Position numbers and translations under genes: made by a program | The notes under the pieces: model-generated | What the model was told of the DNA's origin: nothing | Databases searched by the model: none | What the model saw: the letters and a program-made list of their open reading frames with translations, nothing else | Shown: positions 1 to 8,489 of the stretch, piece after piece | Layout of the letters: the number at the start of each line of letters is the position of its first letter | Numbering within the stretch: the first letter of the stretch is position 1 | Assembly: GCA_035567895.1 (NCBI GenBank) | Contig: DATMPC010000006.1 | Location: 62,001-126,000, forward strand | Direction of reading: 5' to 3' | Length of the DNA stretch: 64,000 bases | From: Terriglobales bacterium | Lineage (GTDB): Bacteria; Acidobacteriota; Terriglobia; Terriglobales; Acidobacteriaceae

Positions 1-176
1 TTCACCGCGCTCCCATGATGACTCTGGCCGTCCTGCGCGCCGTGGGATGGGAGCTGAAGGAAGCCATGAAACTCATCCAAAAGCGCCGGCCGGTAGTGGA
101 TTTTGCTGACGTATACGTGCGAAGTGTGGAGGAGTTCATCAAAGGCTATACGGCGGAGCTTGCGGGCACCGAATAG
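1..176 (+). CDS. Dual-specificity/tyrosine phosphatase family protein, C-terminal part
   Basis: The window opens inside this gene, and only the last 57 codons are present (frame from base 3, stop TAG at 174-176). The visible part starts HRAPMM, which resembles the end of a phosphatase CX5R active-site loop, followed by helices containing AMKLIQKRRPVVDFADVY. The R-R-P-x-V-x-F pattern is typical of dual-specificity phosphatase-like proteins. The catalytic Cys would lie just upstream of the window, so activity cannot be judged. The gene is 30 bases ahead of the HipA-like kinase on the same strand, so the two may be cotranscribed. The family call rests on a short tail and is tentative. Confidence 0.55.
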   Translation, partial: HRAPMMTLAVLRAVGWELKEAMKLIQKRRPVVDFADVYVRSVEEFIKGYTAELAGTE

Positions 177-206
177 ACTCAGAATTCGCGGTATCATCCC
201 TCACCG

Positions 207-1025
207 GTGATCCAGGTCAAACAACATCTGCGCCCGATGCGCGGGGGCGCCCAAAGCCACTTGATGTTTGCCGAGGATGGCCATTACTACGTCGTAAAGT
301 TCCAAAACAATCCCCAGCACATTCGCGTCCTGGCCAATGAACTACTGGCCACACGAATTGCTGAGCGAGTTGGCTTACCGGTTCCCATTATGGAAGTTCT
401 TGAGATTAGCTCGTGGCTGATCGAGAACACTCCTGACTTGCGAATTCGCGTGGGCTCCTCTAGCGTTCCCTGCCAACATGGCCTCGCCTTGGGCGCCCGC
501 TTTGTTCTGGGGCCGCTGGAAGGGCAGGTCTACGACTACCTGCCCGCTTCGGCACTCGATCGCGTGCGCAATCTCGACGCTTTCGCTGGCATGCTGGCTC
601 TCGATAAGTGGACCTGTAACGCAAACGGCCGTCAGGCGGTTTTCTGGAAGAAGACTCGCGATAAGAAGTACACGGCGACCTTCGTCGACCAGGGCTACTG
701 CTTCAATGCCGGCGAGTGGAACTATCCTGATTCGCCACTGCGCGGCGTGTATCCGCGCAACGAGGTCTATGCCGGGGTGCGAGGATGGGATTCCTTCGAG
801 CCCTGGCTTTCGCGCATCGAGAACATTGAGCCGAGCATTCTGTGGGAGATCGCGGAGACGGTTCCGCCGGAGTGGTACGGATCAACAGTCGACGAGCTCG
901 AGCGTCTTGTTGAACAACTAATTGCAAGGCGAAGCCGCGTCCGCGAACTGATCGACGGCTTCCGCAACTCAAGTCGCGGAGCATTTCAGAACTGGGAAAA
1001 GCAGAGTTCTCAGGTTGCTTCGTAA
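207..1025 (+). CDS. HipA-like kinase family protein
   Basis: A 272-residue protein starting with GTG. The N-terminal third has a glycine loop (RGGAQSH, about residues 12-18) and a lysine in YVVKF (about 28-32), matching the ATP-binding lobe of HipA-like kinases. LDKWTCNANGRQAVF (about 134-148) occupies the catalytic-loop position and FVDQGYCF (about 159-166) the metal-binding position. HipA itself has Asp in the catalytic loop; here the aligned residue appears to be Asn, so catalysis may differ. No HipB-like DNA-binding partner is adjacent, so there is no sign of a toxin-antitoxin pair. It follows the phosphatase tail on the same strand and ends at a hairpin near 1052-1073. The substrate is unknown. 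Confidence 0.7.
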   Translation: MIQVKQHLRPMRGGAQSHLMFAEDGHYYVVKFQNNPQHIRVLANELLATRIAERVGLPVPIMEVLEISSWLIENTPDLRIRVGSSSVPCQHGLALGARFVLGPLEGQVYDYLPASALDRVRNLDAFAGMLALDKWTCNANGRQAVFWKKTRDKKYTATFVDQGYCFNAGEWNYPDSPLRGVYPRNEVYAGVRGWDSFEPWLSRIENIEPSILWEIAETVPPEWYGSTVDELERLVEQLIARRSRVRELIDGFRNSSRGAFQNWEKQSSQVAS

Positions 1026-1051
1026 GTCACGGCGCTGCATATCCCAAAAAC

Positions 1052-1078
1052 GCCCAGCCGATGTGGGCCGGGCATTTT
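1052..1078. terminator. Probable bidirectional terminator
   Basis: An imperfect stem pairs GCCCAGCC (1052-1059) with GGCCGGGC (1066-1073). It is followed on the plus strand by ATTTTC and preceded by AAAAA, which is a T run on the minus strand. It lies between the convergent HipA-like gene and the exported glycine-zipper gene, where a shared terminator is expected. Confidence 0.6.
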
Positions 1079-1094
1079 CATGAATTCAGTTCAA

Positions 1095-1652
1095 CTAGCG
1101 ATTCTGCTTGGAAGCTCCCCGAATCGTGAACGTCATTGCCGTCTCAGCCGGTACTACAACCTCCTCCTTACCCGTAGCGACTGCGACGCCGGTACCAGCA
1201 GCGCCGCCTGCGGCGGTTCCAATCAGGGCTCCTTTTCCTCCGCCGGCGAGGCCTCCGATCAACGCACCGGCAGCAGCTCCGCCGCCGATCTTAGTGACGT
1301 TGCTCTTGGTGTGGCTCTTGCCCTTGAAAGTGTGTGTGCCTGTGGCAACGGCTTGGCCGTTAACTTCGGCGAGCCGTATCGACAGCAGGCCAGGAGCATG
1401 GAGCCGTCCGCTGTGCTTAACGCCAGTTACCCGGCACTTAGCTGGATCGCCAACCTTGGCTAACTTATGGCCGTGCAGAACGACGTCGCGAGCCACCGAA
1501 CATGGGATCGTTTTGCCGGCTCTCGCTGTCTTCGAGGACAGAGTAGCTCCGGTGCGTACCGTCACGTTGGTTCCCGCAGGCAATGTGGCCGCGCTCAACG
1601 ACATCGCGAGCGCAAATACGGTTGCAAGACTGAAAGCAATTTTGCCTTTCAT
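1095..1652 (-). CDS. Exported glycine-zipper protein of unknown function
   Basis: 185 residues beginning with a signal peptide (MKGKIAFSLATVFALAMSLS then AAT). The mature part starts with a beta-rich segment (about residues 25-110). Residues about 122-160 then form a Gly/Ala-rich glycine zipper (GGGAAAGALIGGLAGG), a pattern that inserts into or packs against membranes in envelope proteins. Similar proteins are common in Acidobacteriota, but I know no tested role. It is transcribed alone, convergent with the HipA-like gene and divergent from the DNA glycosylase gene. An outer-membrane or periplasmic location is inferred from the signal and the zipper. Confidence 0.7.
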   Translation of the reverse strand: MKGKIAFSLATVFALAMSLSAATLPAGTNVTVRTGATLSSKTARAGKTIPCSVARDVVLHGHKLAKVGDPAKCRVTGVKHSGRLHAPGLLSIRLAEVNGQAVATGTHTFKGKSHTKSNVTKIGGGAAAGALIGGLAGGGKGALIGTAAGGAAGTGVAVATGKEEVVVPAETAMTFTIRGASKQNR

Positions 1653-1748
1653 CTCTCTCCTCCTGAAATCGTCATCGACGCGAGTGGCAGGTCACCCTAA
1701 TTGTGAGCCGAATACTGCTGCTATGGTTGCAGGTAATCTAAGACGTAA

Positions 1749-2384
1749 ATGCCCGGAAACAGCGAACGCGTCCTGCCGCAGCGGTTTTATGCGCGTGACC
1801 CACGAATCGTAGCACGAGAGTTGCTGGGCAAAATTCTCGTCCGTACAGTGTCCGGTAGTGCGAAGAACAGACTCTCCGGCAGGATTGTGGAAGTTGAGGT
1901 CTATCTCGGTGAAGGCGATCTCGCGGCGCACTCGGCTGCCGGAAAGACCGAACGGAACCAAGTGATTTTTGGACCACCGGGCCATACGTATGTGTATTTC
2001 ATTTACGGCGTGCACTATTGCCTGAATTTTTCCTGCATGCCCGAAGGACAGGCTGGCTGTGTGCTGCTGCGGGCTATTGAGCCATTGGAAGGATTAGAGC
2101 AGATGGCTGAAGCTCGTGGCTTAGATCCGGAACGTCTGCATTCCGTTTCGGGACTGAGAATGCTGACGAGTGGTCCTGGACGCGTATGTCAGGCGCTGAG
2201 AATTACGCGTCAAGGACTCAATGGGCAAGAGCTCTATAGAACAGAGTCGCCGCTCAAAATTGTTGAGGACGGTTGGCGACCGAGGGAAATTCGCGAGACC
2301 GCGCGTATCGGGATTACGAAGTCACACGACATGCCGTTGAGATATCTGATTGCGGGAAATGCCTTTGTTTCCGGTAAGAGGTAA
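1749..2384 (+). CDS. mpg: DNA-3-methyladenine glycosylase (AAG/MPG type)
   Basis: 211 residues, the usual length for bacterial Aag/Mpg. This monofunctional glycosylase starts base excision repair by removing alkylated or deaminated purines. The family landmarks are in order: an N-terminal ARELLGKILVR segment; GRIVEVEVYLGEGDLAAHSA (about residues 43-62), carrying the catalytic Glu region; GPPGHTYVYFIYGVHYCLNF (about 77-96), which forms the lesion-binding pocket; and RAIEPLEG, then LTSGPGRVCQALRIT. The ATG at 1749 gives a normal N-terminus. The gene stands alone, divergent from the exported protein and followed by a palindromic repeat. Confidence 0.92.
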   Translation: MPGNSERVLPQRFYARDPRIVARELLGKILVRTVSGSAKNRLSGRIVEVEVYLGEGDLAAHSAAGKTERNQVIFGPPGHTYVYFIYGVHYCLNFSCMPEGQAGCVLLRAIEPLEGLEQMAEARGLDPERLHSVSGLRMLTSGPGRVCQALRITRQGLNGQELYRTESPLKIVEDGWRPREIRETARIGITKSHDMPLRYLIAGNAFVSGKR

Positions 2385-2420
2385 GGTCATTTGATCATTC
2401 TCAACCAAACCCCTCCAAGA

Positions 2421-2570
2421 CTGTCATCCCTTGCGCGTTCTTTGCGCGGGGGATCTGCTGTCTTCTGCGCTCACGAGAATTCCAGCATTCACGAACAACA
2501 GCAGATCCCCCGCTCCGCGTTGAAAAATTCGTTGAGATTATCAGTGTGGCTGCGGAGCGAGGGATGACAG
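2421..2570. repeat. Palindromic intergenic repeat, family C copy 1
   Basis: Outer arms CTGTCATCCCT (from 2421) and AGGGATGACAG (to 2570) pair. A second nested pair is GGGGGATCTGCTGT near 2447-2462 with ACAGCAGATCCCCC near 2498-2511. The CTGTCAT...ATGACAG ends with an internal GGATCT recur at 15568-15737 and, in part, near 21604. It fills the gap between mpg and the convergent ddl gene and has no reading frame of its own. It is probably an imperfect palindromic element or a relic of one. Confidence 0.8.
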
Positions 2571-2629
2571 TCCATGGAGAGTGTTCAGCGGAAGGAATCG
2601 ACTGACAGAATCCTGACCTCATGCTTACT

Positions 2630-3829
2630 CTAGCGGTTATAACTGTTGCGAGCCTTCTCATCGTGGCGCTCAAGCGCCAGCTGAATCAATTGATCGATTA
2701 GTTTGGAATATTCCAATCCACTCGCCGTCCACAACTTCGGATACATGCTGATGGCGGTAAAACCAGGCATAGTGTTGATCTCATTCAAGTAGAGCTTTTC
2801 ACTGGTGGGATCGAGCAGGAAATCAACCCGCGCGAGTCCCGCGCAGTCGACGGCTTTAAAGGCGTCAATTGCCATCTGCTGCACCTGCTTCGCCAATTTC
2901 TTCGAAAGCCTGGCTGGTATCAGCAGCTCCGAGCCCTCGTCGAGATACTTGGCCGCGTAGTCATAGAACTCCTTTACCGGGACGATCTCGCCGGCAACGC
3001 TGGCCTTTGGCTGGTCATTTCCCAATACGGAACACTCGATCTCGCGGGCCTTTTTCATCTTTCCTCCAACCCCCTGCTCAATGATGATCTTGCGATCGAA
3101 GCTCGCCGCCAGATCGATGGCCGGGCCGAGTTCTTTGCGGTCGTGCGCCTTCGAAATGCCCACCGAGGAGCCAAGATTGGCGGGCTTTACGAAGACCGGA
3201 TACTTCAACTTCGACTCGATCTCTTTTGTAACTTTCTTCGGCTCCTTCTCCCATTGGCTGCGAAGCACGGTCACATGCTTCACGATAGGCAGTCCGGCCG
3301 CGGCAAACAGACGCTTCATCACATCTTTATCCATGCCTGCGGCGGAGCCGAGTACGCCAGCGCCGACGTAAGGGATACCGGCGAGTTCGAGAAGGCCCTG
3401 GATAGTCCCATCCTCTCCGAAGGTTCCGTGAAGCACCGGGAAGATTACGTCGACATCGATGGCCTGGTGTGCTGGACGATGTTCCGGCGCAGCTCCGCTT
3501 TCGAAAGGAATTAGCGAGTGACGCTGTCCTCCGGGCTCAGGAGGCACGATGACGGAATCGCCGCGCGCTAGAAGAGCTGCGCCGGGTGTGCTTTCAGGAT
3601 CGCCCGCGCGAAGATGCCGCGGATTCTCTTGCGCTCCGTAGCCGCTCAGCAGTTTTTGCGATTCGCCTGAAGTAAGCCAGCGTCCTTCCTTGCTGATGGC
3701 GATGGGAACGACATCGTACTTAGTGCGATCGATCGCCTTGAGAACAGACGCTGCCGAGAGCAGTGAGACCTCGTGCTCGCCACTACGACCGCCGAAGAGC
3801 ACGCCAATCCGGAGTTTTCTAGCCGCCAT
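2630..3829 (-). CDS. ddl: D-alanine--D-alanine ligase
   Basis: 399 residues. An ATP-grasp enzyme that joins two D-alanines for the peptidoglycan precursor. Visible landmarks: [13 protein letters not shown] (about residues 10-22), [20 protein letters not shown] (about 129-148), [17 protein letters not shown] (ATP-grasp lid), [10 protein letters not shown], and the metal-binding [13 protein letters not shown] near the C-terminus. The Tyr in EFYDYAAKY is the form seen in D-Ala-D-Ala rather than D-Ala-D-Lac enzymes. It is longer than the E. coli enzymes because of an insert around residues 65-125. It lies 12 bases downstream of the amidohydrolase gene as the last gene of a three-gene operon. alr, which makes D-alanine, is in the same window at 8490. 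Confidence 0.95.
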   Translation of the reverse strand: MAARKLRIGVLFGGRSGEHEVSLLSAASVLKAIDRTKYDVVPIAISKEGRWLTSGESQKLLSGYGAQENPRHLRAGDPESTPGAALLARGDSVIVPPEPGGQRHSLIPFESGAAPEHRPAHQAIDVDVIFPVLHGTFGEDGTIQGLLELAGIPYVGAGVLGSAAGMDKDVMKRLFAAAGLPIVKHVTVLRSQWEKEPKKVTKEIESKLKYPVFVKPANLGSSVGISKAHDRKELGPAIDLAASFDRKIIIEQGVGGKMKKAREIECSVLGNDQPKASVAGEIVPVKEFYDYAAKYLDEGSELLIPARLSKKLAKQVQQMAIDAFKAVDCAGLARVDFLLDPTSEKLYLNEINTMPGFTAISMYPKLWTASGLEYSKLIDQLIQLALERHDEKARNSYNR

Positions 3830-3841
3830 TTCCGAAATGTA

Positions 3842-5185
3842 TCACCGACTCGCGGTCGCCGACTTGTACACCTCTCCATCCTTCATGACGAAGGTGACAT
3901 TCTTAAGTGCATTCACGTCGCGCAGCGGATCTTCACTCACCGCGATTACATCTGCGTAAGCGCCCGGTGCAATCACTCCCAGCTTGCCTTGCTTGTCGAG
4001 CAACTCCGCAGCGCGGGAAGTGGCGCTTTGAATGGCCTGCATCGGAGTCATGCCGAATTCGACTTCGCGGGCGAATTCCTGTGCGATGGGTTCGTTCCAG
4101 GAGAATCCGCCGGCGTCGGTGCCGAAGGCCATCTTGACTCCCGCCTTCAAGGCTTTGTTAAACGAGGTGCCATGGACTGCGGCTCGCTTACGATCGCGGC
4201 GCCCATCATCGGTGTTCTCCGCCGCCCAGTGGGAGTAATAGACGGACATCGTCGGCACGAACCAGGTGCCTTGCTTTACCATCTGCGCGATCTGCGCGTC
4301 GGTGATCTCGAGGCCGTGCTCGATGGAATCGCATCCGCCATCGAGCGCGCGTTGCAGTCCGACGCCGTTGTAGGCGTGGCATGCGACTTTCCGGTGCCAT
4401 CCGTGAGTCTCGTCTACGATTGCCTTGATCTCATCCAGAGTCAGAGTGGGCTGCGAGACGAGGCTGCCTTTGTCATCCACCCATGAACGATGGGTCATAT
4501 AGACCTTGATCCAGTCCGCGCCATTGTCGAGTTGCTCGCGCGCAGCTTTGCGTGCTTCCACAGGACCGTCGATCAACTGCGCTCCTTTGGGAACGACAAT
4601 CTCCGGCGCATAGCCTTCCAGCGGATATCCGCCTGTTGTCGATATCGCGCGAGTGACAACGAAGAGTCGCGGTCCAGGAATGTATCCGCCTTCGATAGCT
4701 TGCCTAATGCCAACATCACCGTATCCAGCGCCTTCGGTTTCAAGGTCTCGAAGCGTGGTGAAGCCCTCGTCGAGCGCGCGTCGACACGCCACTGTCGCGC
4801 GAGCTGCGCGGAACGACGCTGGATACTTCAGCAACTGCACATCGTATCCGCCTTCGGCGGGATCCTCGCCCTGCAGGAAGATGTGCGTGTGTGTATCGAT
4901 CAGCCCCGGCAGCACCGTCGCCTGACTCAGATCGATAGTTTGCGCGTCCGAGGGAGCCTGCGCCGAACCGGCATCGCCCACGCTGACGATGCGATTGCTG
5001 CGAATCACGATTACTTGATTCTTTTTCGGCTGCGCGCTGGTTCCGTCGATGAGCGTACCGGCGCGTATGACAATCGTCTTCGCCTCAGACGTAGCATGAG
5101 TGCCCATGGTGCCGGTTGTGTTGGGAGTGGTTTGAGCAATACCTGTAACGGCGAGCAACAAGAACAGCGCTTGCAGACACTTCAT
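3842..5185 (-). CDS. Secreted metal-dependent amidohydrolase
   Basis: 447 residues with a signal peptide ([18 protein letters not shown]). The amidohydrolase metal-site residues are all present: LIDTHTHIF (HxH, about residues 97-105), the Lys of DWIKVYMTH that is usually carboxylated, VACHAYN and DSIEHGLE (His ligands), and FGTDAGGF (Asp). The pattern is closest to prolidase-type and imidazolonepropionase-like members that hydrolyse cyclic amides or Xaa-Pro dipeptides; the actual substrate is unknown. The start codon overlaps the stop of the RidA gene by four bases and ddl follows after 12 bases, so the three are likely cotranscribed. The export signal suggests it acts on scavenged peptides outside the cytoplasm. 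Confidence 0.85.
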   Translation of the reverse strand: MKCLQALFLLLAVTGIAQTTPNTTGTMGTHATSEAKTIVIRAGTLIDGTSAQPKKNQVIVIRSNRIVSVGDAGSAQAPSDAQTIDLSQATVLPGLIDTHTHIFLQGEDPAEGGYDVQLLKYPASFRAARATVACRRALDEGFTTLRDLETEGAGYGDVGIRQAIEGGYIPGPRLFVVTRAISTTGGYPLEGYAPEIVVPKGAQLIDGPVEARKAAREQLDNGADWIKVYMTHRSWVDDKGSLVSQPTLTLDEIKAIVDETHGWHRKVACHAYNGVGLQRALDGGCDSIEHGLEITDAQIAQMVKQGTWFVPTMSVYYSHWAAENTDDGRRDRKRAAVHGTSFNKALKAGVKMAFGTDAGGFSWNEPIAQEFAREVEFGMTPMQAIQSATSRAAELLDKQGKLGVIAPGAYADVIAVSEDPLRDVNALKNVTFVMKDGEVYKSATASR

Positions 5186-5607
5186 CCTTTTGCCTCCGAA
5201 TTTTCGGGAAGTATGGCTTCCGCTTCGATCTCAACTAGCATGCGGGGATCGAGCAGCGCCTGAATCACCAGCAGAGATGTGGCGGGACGAATATTGCTGA
5301 AGAACTCGCCATGAACCAGCGTCACCGCCTCAGCATCTTCGTGGCGCACGACGAACATGCGCGTGCGCACCACGTCCCTGAGCGAGGCCCCAGCCTTCTG
5401 TAACGCGCGTTCGATGTTGCGGATTGTCTGGCGCGCTTGAGCCGGCGCATCGCCGAGGCCAACAATCTCTCCACGTTCATTCGTCGCCGTGGTGCCGGAG
5501 AGCCAGATTTGCCGGCCAATCTTCACCGCGCGCGAATAGCCGATTACGGGCTCCCAAGGTGTACCACTTGAGTAATTAGTACGTGACATAGTTTGATGGC
5601 TCGCCAT
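5182..5607 (-). CDS. RidA family protein (YjgF/YER057c/UK114)
   Basis: 141 residues from the ATG at 5607; an upstream in-frame TTG at 5631 and a later ATG at 5589 are alternatives. RidA proteins deaminate reactive enamine/imine intermediates made by PLP enzymes. Visible: [26 protein letters not shown], then [29 protein letters not shown], and the C-terminal [20 protein letters not shown], where the Arg that binds the substrate carboxylate is normally found. The 4-base overlap with the amidohydrolase suggests translational coupling. Confidence 0.88.
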   Translation of the reverse strand: MASHQTMSRTNYSSGTPWEPVIGYSRAVKIGRQIWLSGTTATNERGEIVGLGDAPAQARQTIRNIERALQKAGASLRDVVRTRMFVVRHEDAEAVTLVHGEFFSNIRPATSLLVIQALLDPRMLVEIEAEAILPENSEAKG

Positions 5608-5844
5608 TCTAAATGCACTTCGTCTCCGCAACTCACATTTGCTCTAGCACTTCGCGGGACGATGTTGCATTCGCACTCTCGTGGTCACAGTGCTAACAAA
5701 CTTTAGTACGTGAACGAATTGTTGTTGCGTCGGGAAACCTGTCGATGTAAGTAGTGTTGATATAAGCAAGTACTTCTTTGAAAGCGTCCAACCGTAGCCG
5801 CGAATCGTACTTCAGGTAACCGGCGGAACGCAGGAGGAGTGCAG

Positions 5845-6396
5845 GTGAACTCAGGATCGAAGGTGTTACAGGATTTTTTCGGCGTACTGGTGGCCCAGAC
5901 TTTTGCCTCGACCATCGGATTGCGGGATGCTGGTCTAACCGACTACATCTCTGAAATGCTGACGAATTTCTGCCAGGCGGAGGAGCTTTACAAGATCCGC
6001 AATGCCGCCGGGCGGCCGATTTCCGATGTCGGCGAATTGCTGCTCGAGTCCGATCCCATCTTCGGCGCTGCGCCTTCCTTCGACCGCGAGCGCGCCGTCC
6101 GCAAGCACATCGGCGACTACACCCTGTTCTTCGCCGGCATGTTCCCGGACAGCATCAACCAGACCCGGCTGCGCCGTCAGCGGCTCGAGAGCCTGATTGA
6201 TTTCATCAAGGCAGGTAAAGAGAGCTATTACATCGTCTCCAAGTTTGATCTGTTCGAATATGCCAATGCCGCGCCGTTATTCGGCAAACTTGCCGAACGC
6301 TTCGAAGACTGCGTCTGCGGGCTCAACATGGTGAAGAACGAGCTCGACGTGATGCAGCATCCCATCGCGAACACGACGCGCGAATTGCTCATGTAG
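5845..6396 (+). CDS. Conserved hypothetical protein
   Basis: 183 residues, not recognised. It is soluble and mostly helical by composition, with no signal peptide or membrane segment. It has a Phe-rich middle (GDYTLFFAGMFPDSIN) and a segment KESYYIVSKFDLFEYANAAP. An in-frame GTG also occurs at 5839, but the strong Shine-Dalgarno AGGAGG at 5832-5837 is seven bases from the GTG at 5845, so I prefer 5845. It is a single gene, divergent from the RidA operon and convergent with rsmD. Codon use matches its neighbours. Confidence 0.7.
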   Translation: MNSGSKVLQDFFGVLVAQTFASTIGLRDAGLTDYISEMLTNFCQAEELYKIRNAAGRPISDVGELLLESDPIFGAAPSFDRERAVRKHIGDYTLFFAGMFPDSINQTRLRRQRLESLIDFIKAGKESYYIVSKFDLFEYANAAPLFGKLAERFEDCVCGLNMVKNELDVMQHPIANTTRELLM

Positions 6397-6400
6397 GAGT

Positions 6401-6487
6401 TTGTCAGTTCACAGTAGTCAGTTGTCAGTAAAAAAAGGCGCATCGCAACCACGATCCGAGCTCTTACTGACTACTGTGAACTGACAA
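6401..6487. repeat. Perfect 22-bp inverted repeat between convergent genes
   Basis: The left arm at 6401-6422 (starting TTGTCAGTTCACAGTAG) is the exact reverse complement of the right arm at 6466-6487, with a 43-base interior containing a run of seven A. It lies four bases after the stop of the hypothetical gene and 14 bases before the end of rsmD. It could act as a bidirectional terminator, or be a small palindromic element. Confidence 0.8.
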
Positions 6488-6501
6488 CTGAATATTCCTC
6501 T

Positions 6502-7068
6502 TCACCCCAGCCGGTAAAAGCTCAACACCGCATCTCCCTGCTGCAATCGTCGAAATCTCTGCAGCGCTCCGTACCTATCCAACAGATCGGAGTGCTTGTC
6601 GTGCTCCGCAATCACCACGCTCTTGGGCGTCAGGAGTCGAGATTGAGATAGAAAGCCCAGGCTCAGTTCGTAGGCCATGTTCTCAGCGTAAGGAGGATCG
6701 ACAAAGCAGAAGTCGCACACTACGGCGGCCGCATCGAGCGCACGTAGCGCTTGCATCGCGTCTCGCTCCTGAACCTCGAAGCCTTCGATGATAGATAGAG
6801 TTCGAAGGTTCGCGCGGATGGTCTTCGCGGCGCGTGCAGCACTTTCGACGAAGTACACTTGGCGCGCCCCGCGGCTCAGGGCCTCGATTCCCACGGCGCC
6901 GGAGCCTGCGAAAAGATCTAGCCATACGCTGTCGGGAATCCCTGCTGAAACAACGTTGAACAGGGTTTCGCGCAATCGGTCGGAAGTCGGACGCGTGTTC
7001 GAGCCAGAAGGAGCGACCAGCCTTCGGCTGCGATACCGCCCAGCTATCACGCGCATAGATTCATTCAA
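6502..7068 (-). CDS. rsmD: 16S rRNA (guanine(966)-N(2))-methyltransferase RsmD
   Basis: 188 residues, the usual RsmD length. It methylates G966 of 16S rRNA using S-adenosylmethionine. Landmarks: MRVIAGRYRSRRL (N-terminal, start ATG at 7068 or 7056), RPTSDRLRETLFNV, the SAM-binding LDLFAGSGAVGIEALSRGA (about residues 50-68), and the catalytic FVDPPYAE (about 121-128). It is transcribed away from the protease-like membrane gene. coaD, often its partner, is not nearby. Confidence 0.92.
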   Translation of the reverse strand: MNESMRVIAGRYRSRRLVAPSGSNTRPTSDRLRETLFNVVSAGIPDSVWLDLFAGSGAVGIEALSRGARQVYFVESAARAAKTIRANLRTLSIIEGFEVQERDAMQALRALDAAAVVCDFCFVDPPYAENMAYELSLGFLSQSRLLTPKSVVIAEHDKHSDLLDRYGALQRFRRLQQGDAVLSFYRLG

Positions 7069-7132
7069 TGTACAGAATTGGAGTCAATTTCTTTACAATG
7101 AAGGATTGGCTCAGAGAATACTTTTCAGATCA

Positions 7133-8263
7133 TTGATTCGCGCTTGGTCCATCCCGGTAGGCAGGTTTTTTGGTATTGAAGTGCGTCTGCACCTCACGTT
7201 TTTCCTGCTGCTGGCCCTCCTCATAACGCAGACGACAAAGGCAGGAATGGATGCCGTTCGTGGCATCGCCTTGTTCTTTATCGTGCTGGCTGCTGTCGTG
7301 GTTCAGGAGGTGGCGCGCGCGCTTTTCACGCCGGTGAAACGGGACCGGTTACAGCGTCTTGTCCTGCTGCCGATCGGAGGAGTGGTATTGGGAGAAACCT
7401 CCGAACATGCTGGCGGCAGCAAGACTTCCGTTGCGCAAGAAGCGCGCGGAGCTCTAGCAGGACCGGCGGCTAATTTGATTGTCGCCGGAATTGCGGCGGC
7501 GTTCGTCGTTACCTTGGCTCAGCAAAAGTTGTTCGTGTTCCCCTACATCCATTCGGGACATCTCTCCCGCAGTCTGGTCTGGATTAACGTCTTGCTGGCA
7601 TTGCTGAATCTCGTTCCTGCCTATCCGCTGGCGGCCGGCAGGGTATTGCGGGTTTGGCTGGCGCAGAACGCCAGCAAAGATGTTCCGAATGCTTGGGAAG
7701 AAGCCACGCGCAAGTCCGTGAGCTACGGTCAGGGCTTCGCGATGCTGCTCACGGTCATGGGCTTCATCGCGGGAAACATCTGGGCGATGCTTATCGGTTT
7801 CTGTGTCTTCATCGCCGCTCATCTTGAAGACCGCAGCCTGTTGTTCCAGTCGGTAGTCTCCAGCGTGCGCATGGAGGAGATCATGCTCACCGACTTTGCT
7901 GTGCTCTCCCCCGCGGACACCCTGCAGGACGCCCTCGAGAAAGCGCTACACACGCTCCAGGACGACTTTCCCGTCGTGCGCAGCGGCGATCTCGTAGGCA
8001 CGATTACGCGACAAAAGATCCTCGACGCCATCCGGTCAGAGGGGAACGGTTACGTACAGTCCGTAATGAACCGCGTGCTCGAAGTCTGCCAGAAGGGCGA
8101 GTCACTGGCGACTGCCTTTCGCAAAATCACAATCCGCGGATTGACCATGATTCCGGTAGTCGATCAGCAGAAGCTAGTCGGCATCGTGACACTCCAGAAC
8201 CTCAGTCACAATATGGGACTGCTGGCCGAAACCCGTCGGCTAAAGAAGCTAGATGAAGATTAG
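7133..8263 (+). CDS. Site-2-protease-like (M50) membrane protein with CBS domains, metal ligands missing
   Basis: About 376 residues from a TTG at 7133 (SLIRAWSIPVGRFFG); TTG 7106 is an alternative and there is no good ATG. The N-terminal 200 residues have several hydrophobic segments laid out as in M50 intramembrane proteases: GRFFGIEVRLHLTFFLLLAL, IGGVVLGE, GALAGPAANLIVAG and LLNLVPAYPL. C-terminal CBS-type repeats follow (MLTDFAVLSPADTLQDAL to IPVVDQQKLVGIVT). The HExxH motif is replaced by QEVAR (VVVQEVARAL) and the PLDGGR motif by PLAAGR, so all three usual zinc ligands are absent. It is probably a non-catalytic membrane regulator. Single gene, divergent from rsmD. Confidence 0.8.
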   Translation: MIRAWSIPVGRFFGIEVRLHLTFFLLLALLITQTTKAGMDAVRGIALFFIVLAAVVVQEVARALFTPVKRDRLQRLVLLPIGGVVLGETSEHAGGSKTSVAQEARGALAGPAANLIVAGIAAAFVVTLAQQKLFVFPYIHSGHLSRSLVWINVLLALLNLVPAYPLAAGRVLRVWLAQNASKDVPNAWEEATRKSVSYGQGFAMLLTVMGFIAGNIWAMLIGFCVFIAAHLEDRSLLFQSVVSSVRMEEIMLTDFAVLSPADTLQDALEKALHTLQDDFPVVRSGDLVGTITRQKILDAIRSEGNGYVQSVMNRVLEVCQKGESLATAFRKITIRGLTMIPVVDQQKLVGIVTLQNLSHNMGLLAETRRLKKLDED

Positions 8264-8265
8264 AA

Positions 8266-8440
8266 GCAAAAGCAACGGCAAAGGCTCACGCAGATTCACG
8301 CGGATTTAACGGATAAACGCGGATTCTTTGAGAGAAAAAAAGGCAATGCGTCTAAGCCGTACCACGAAACACCTGTAACAACTCCGCGTGCATCCCTCAA
8401 ATCTGCGTCTATCTGCGTGAGATTTTGCCGTTGTTTTTGA
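8266..8440. repeat. Imperfect palindromic intergenic repeat, family E copy 1
   Basis: The left arm, about 8266-8305 (GCAACGGCAAAGGCTCACGC...), is matched by the reverse complement of 8401-8440 with few mismatches. The interior carries CGGATTTAACGGAT-type sequence. A related repeat lies at 30384-30539. It fills the gap between the protease-like gene and alr. Confidence 0.75.
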
Positions 8441-8489
8441 TTCTGCCTTCCGTAGAGAACCAGGAAAGTCCACTTGCTAGACTGAACTC

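Noticed and set aside
6788-7132. Upstream extension of the protease-like gene overlapping rsmD
   Set aside because: The first 115 codons are antisense to the conserved rsmD coding sequence and lack similarity to M50 proteins; conserved sequence begins at about 7133.
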